DNA of 64,000 nt, from NCBI RefSeq assembly GCF_039543225.1, contig NZ_BAABJI010000002.1, forward strand, positions 1,178,001 through 1,242,000. Direction: 5' to 3'. Each line of letters opens with the position of its first letter. The first letter of the stretch is position 1. The notes beneath the pieces are model-generated. The model worked only from the letters and a program-made list of their open reading frames with translations. It ran no database searches and was not told the origin of the DNA. Shown in pieces: positions 62,101-64,000 of the stretch. The translations under genes and the position numbers were made by a program. Source of the stretch: Mucilaginibacter defluvii (lineage in GTDB: Bacteria > Bacteroidota > Bacteroidia > Sphingobacteriales > Sphingobacteriaceae).

Positions 62101-62182
62101 CCCTAACGGTAGTGTTTTGGGCCATGGCTGCTGTAACTCCAGCAATAAGCAGGAATAATAAAAAAGTAAGTTTTTTTCTCAT
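59102..62182 (-). CDS. susC: SusC/RagA TonB-dependent outer-membrane transporter
   Basis: A 1026-residue transporter importing oligosaccharides with SusD. After the signal peptide comes a carboxypeptidase-regulatory-like domain ([22 protein letters not shown], in part), the SusC-type [17 protein letters not shown], a plug domain with [13 protein letters not shown] and [27 protein letters not shown] (partly quoted), then a long beta barrel ending in [12 protein letters not shown]. No STN signalling domain is present, so it should not drive an anti-sigma factor. A good promoter precedes it. Confidence 0.96.
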   Translation of the reverse strand: [1026 protein letters not shown]

Positions 62183-62365
62183 GGATGATTAGTTAATAAT
62201 TGTTGGATTTGGAATAAGGCCTGCATCAAAGCTGATGCGTTTTCTAAAAACTCCCGTTAGCCATAAGCAAGCCGCAGGTACAATTGTGTGCACATCATAA
62301 TTGGGTTTATAAAAGTTTAAAAGCGAGCGTTGTATAATTGGTTTTTGAGGCAACGCTTAACGGTT

Positions 62366-62398
62366 CAAATTTATCGAAGTAATGAATAAAAAAACAAA
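62366..62398 (-). promoter_or_regulatory. susC promoter, TTTG-N21-TAAATTTG
   Basis: On the minus strand TTTG (62395-62398) and TAAATTTG (62366-62373) are separated by 21 bp, the best promoter in the window. The leader to the susC ATG would be about 175-180 nt. Confidence 0.65.
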
Positions 62399-62629
62399 TA
62401 ATTTTTTCATAAATAACTGATTTTTAAGTATTTATGTTAAATTTGAAACGCTTTAATAACAAGTAAACCAATTGCTATATATGCTTATTATCAGTGCAAA
62501 ACGTAAAATAAAGTACTTTAGAAATAAATTTTTGATACGCTTTGTTCCAGCCTTAATTAGAGGCTGATTTAGCATATTAACAATGCTGTTTTGAGCAATT
62601 TTTGATGTAATGTTTTTTTGACATTTATT

Positions 62630-62650
62630 GCGTTTTCGGCGTAAAAACGC
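62630..62650 (-). terminator. Terminator-like hairpin after the DUF481 gene
   Basis: GCGTTTT and AAAACGC arms with a 7-nt loop, 15 bp past the stop at 62666, so the DUF481 transcript should end before susC. Confidence 0.55.
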
Positions 62651-62665
62651 ACTTTTAACGTTAAA

Positions 62666-63412
62666 TTATTTAAAGTACTTTTCGAGCGTCAGGCCATAGG
62701 TAAAAAGCAGATTCTCGCTTTTTGTGCGGTTTTGTCGGTTGTAACCAAGAGCTGCGGTTAAGGCCAGCCATTTGCTCATTTTAAATGATAACGAGTTGTT
62801 GGAGCGGATAATATAGTCATCGCCTTTATTAAGCGAATTTTGCAAAAAGCTGCTGCTTTCCAGCACAATAAGTTTGTTGATAGTAAACTTAAAGGCAATA
62901 CGGAGTGAATTACGATAGGTATGATAATCCTCACGTGCAGTATCATTCAGCATCAGGTCGCTTTTATCATACAAAATACCGTTGCTTATGTTAAGCCAGG
63001 CATTAGGCTTGTCAACAATATTATAGGCAGCGCCAAGGCCGGCAAGCAACTGGTTATTTATTTTTAGAGAATAACTGGTATTGTAATTGGCTAATCCCCA
63101 GAAAAAAAAATGCGGAAAGGTTTTATACAGGTTAAAGTCTAAAGCGGTTGAAAAGTCGTTATTGGTTAGCGCGTCCCGCTGTCGTCCGTAAATCCACGTA
63201 TTGTTAAAATTCAGCGAAATATTTTTCTTTTTAATACCAATTCCGGCACTGTTGTTAAGCAAATATGCCGTGCCATCGCCCGTTTTATTAATAGAACCCG
63301 ATGAAGTGTAATTAACACGATAGTGGGTACTATCGGTAAACTGGGCAAAGGTTTTACCTGTGAAAAACATGGGTAAAAGCGCCAGGTGTAATGCTATCGT
63401 TTTTATGCGCAT
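62666..63412 (-). CDS. DUF481-type outer-membrane protein
   Basis: A 248-residue exported protein with a signal peptide (MRIKTIALHLALLPMFFTGKTFA). The chain is a run of amphipathic beta strands with alternating aromatics (LTNNDFSTALDFNLY; LTAALGYNRQNRT) and ends in LEKYFK, matching DUF481, a predicted small barrel. Its function is unknown. It is separated from the susC promoter by a hairpin, so it is not part of that operon. Confidence 0.8.
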   Translation of the reverse strand: MRIKTIALHLALLPMFFTGKTFAQFTDSTHYRVNYTSSGSINKTGDGTAYLLNNSAGIGIKKKNISLNFNNTWIYGRQRDALTNNDFSTALDFNLYKTFPHFFFWGLANYNTSYSLKINNQLLAGLGAAYNIVDKPNAWLNISNGILYDKSDLMLNDTAREDYHTYRNSLRIAFKFTINKLIVLESSSFLQNSLNKGDDYIIRSNNSLSFKMSKWLALTAALGYNRQNRTKSENLLFTYGLTLEKYFK

Positions 63413-63459
63413 GGAATATAAAACACAATCGGCAGCAAAAAAAAGTTTGTAAAAAACAA

Positions 63460-63482
63460 AGGCGCACCGGTTAAGTGCGCCT
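63460..63482 (-). terminator. Terminator of the aldo/keto reductase gene
   Basis: AGGCGCAC and GTGCGCCT arms with a 7-nt loop, 25 bp past the stop, followed on the minus strand by a T-rich stretch (TTGTTTTTT). Confidence 0.8.
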
Positions 63483-63507
63483 CATAGCAAAACTATTTTA
63501 TGAGAAA

Positions 63508-64000
63508 TTATGCTGACAACTGCTCAAACTCTTCCTCGGTAAGCTCAATTTCGGCCGCCTTTAAATTTTCGGCAAGGTGACTTATTGATTTGGTACCTGG
63601 GATGAGCAAAATATTGTCGGCACGCTTAAGCAGCCATGCCAGCGCAATCTGGGCGGTAGTAGCCTCATATTTAGCAGCTATTTTCTCGATCTTCTCGGCA
63701 AGAGTATGCGGTCCTGACGCCAGCGGATACCAGGGAATAAAAGCAAGATCGTTCTGTGTAGTATAATCCAACACATCCTCCCATTTGCGCTCGCCCAGGT
63801 TATACAGGTTTTGTACAGACACTATTGGCAATACCTTTTGTACACGCTCAATATCAGCTATGCCGACTTCAGATAACCCTACGTGTTTAATTTTGCCGGC
63901 TTTTACAGCGTCAACAACCGGTGCAAGCGTTTCTTCAACCGGCACTTTCGGGTCAATCCGGTGTAGCTGCCATAAGTCAATCGCATCAACTTTAAGGCGT
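63508..64000 (-). CDS. Aldo/keto reductase, N-terminus cut by window edge
   Basis: The C-terminal 163 residues of an aldo/keto reductase that uses NADPH to reduce carbonyls. It enters from the right edge, reading LKVDAIDLWQLHRIDPK (the His corresponds to the substrate-pocket region of barrel strand 4). Then KAGKIKHVGLSEV, VSVQNLYNLGER, ALAWLLKRADNILLIPGTKS and HLAENLKAAEIELTEEEF are typical. The catalytic Asp and Tyr lie outside the window. The ATG at 63945 is internal and is not the start. Confidence 0.93.
   Translation of the reverse strand, partial: RLKVDAIDLWQLHRIDPKVPVEETLAPVVDAVKAGKIKHVGLSEVGIADIERVQKVLPIVSVQNLYNLGERKWEDVLDYTTQNDLAFIPWYPLASGPHTLAEKIEKIAAKYEATTAQIALAWLLKRADNILLIPGTKSISHLAENLKAAEIELTEEEFEQLSA

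Larger units (their letters stand above)
62183..62665. other. Intergenic region of 483 bp upstream of susC
   Basis: No gene was seen. It holds the susC promoter (separate entry), a hairpin GCATCA-AAGC-TGATGC (62222-62240 area) inside the likely susC leader, a GCGTTG...CAACGC inverted repeat, a small CAGCC/GGCTG stem at 62548-62566 and the terminator-like hairpin at 62630-62650. Confidence 0.5.

Noticed and set aside
50996..62182. Transposon or phage origin of the glycan locus
   Set aside because: No transposase, integrase or flanking repeats; gene order and composition are like an ordinary Bacteroidota utilisation locus.
1..64000. CRISPR arrays, rRNA genes and intact insertion sequences
   Set aside because: No regularly spaced repeats, rRNA sequence or complete transposase with terminal repeats was seen when reading both strands.

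Overview
The window looks like chromosomal DNA of a Bacteroidota bacterium of the family Sphingobacteriaceae, most like Mucilaginibacter or Pedobacter. Evidence: a SusC/SusD pair, many TAnnTTTG-type -7 promoter boxes, type-3 ProRS, Bacteroidota-type LigD (phosphoesterase-ligase-polymerase order), DUF4905, HopJ and DUF481 proteins, and moderate GC with AT-rich intergenic DNA. The genus is an inference from gene content. No phage, intact insertion sequence, CRISPR array, rRNA or replication origin was seen.

Layout. 1-4.1 kb: truncated single-domain response regulator, an NAD-dependent epimerase-like protein next to a Crp/Fnr regulator, a HopJ-like protein and a secreted M28 peptidase. 4.2-12.4 kb: Na+/H+ antiporter, TPR histidine kinase, then a tight ligD / small membrane protein / DUF72 operon and a tail-anchored protein. 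12.5-18.9 kb (minus): tRNA-Leu(UAG) and a polysaccharide group (initiating sugar transferase, UDP-sugar dehydrogenase, KdsD, KdsA) preceded by a BaiN-like flavoprotein, whose start codon overlaps the divergent nuoA start. 18.9-26.4 kb: nuoAB with a possible coupled micro-ORF, an EEP-family protein, proS, a Gly/Tyr-rich lipoprotein with an outer-membrane FadL-like protein, and Dps. 26.5-33.7 kb: DUF4905, LysM/DPBB protein, uridine kinase, a PA-domain M28 lipoprotein, a thioesterase, a frameshifted gene and a GH25 lysozyme. 33.8-42.1 kb: a sigma-54 activator tail-to-tail with a tripartite hybrid kinase, an SGNH hydrolase, an esterase, and a 939-residue metalloprotease-like/propeller/barrel protein. 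42.2-48.9 kb: HscA, TPR protein, riboflavin synthase, Nudix, CCG Fe-S protein, UMF1 transporter. 49-62.2 kb (minus): a 7TM receptor fused to a transposase-type DNA-binding module, then a polysaccharide utilisation locus (SusC, SusD, GH16, two GH30, a seven-haem cytochrome, GH5). 62.6-64 kb: DUF481 outer-membrane protein and a truncated aldo/keto reductase.

Functionally, the strongest system is the utilisation locus. The enzyme set (GH16 laminarinase type, two GH30, GH5) points to a beta-glucan, plausibly mixed beta-1,3/beta-1,6 fungal glucan; the substrate is inferred. Its susC promoter is visible (TTTG-N21-TAAATTTG), but no dedicated regulator sits inside the locus.

The most unusual observations are the 7TM-receptor/IS1595-type zinc-ribbon fusion at 48986-50893; a group of genes whose -7 promoter box lies only 3-7 nt before the start codon, suggesting leaderless transcripts; two diverged 41-bp intergenic repeats; and the nuoA/baiN divergent start-codon overlap.
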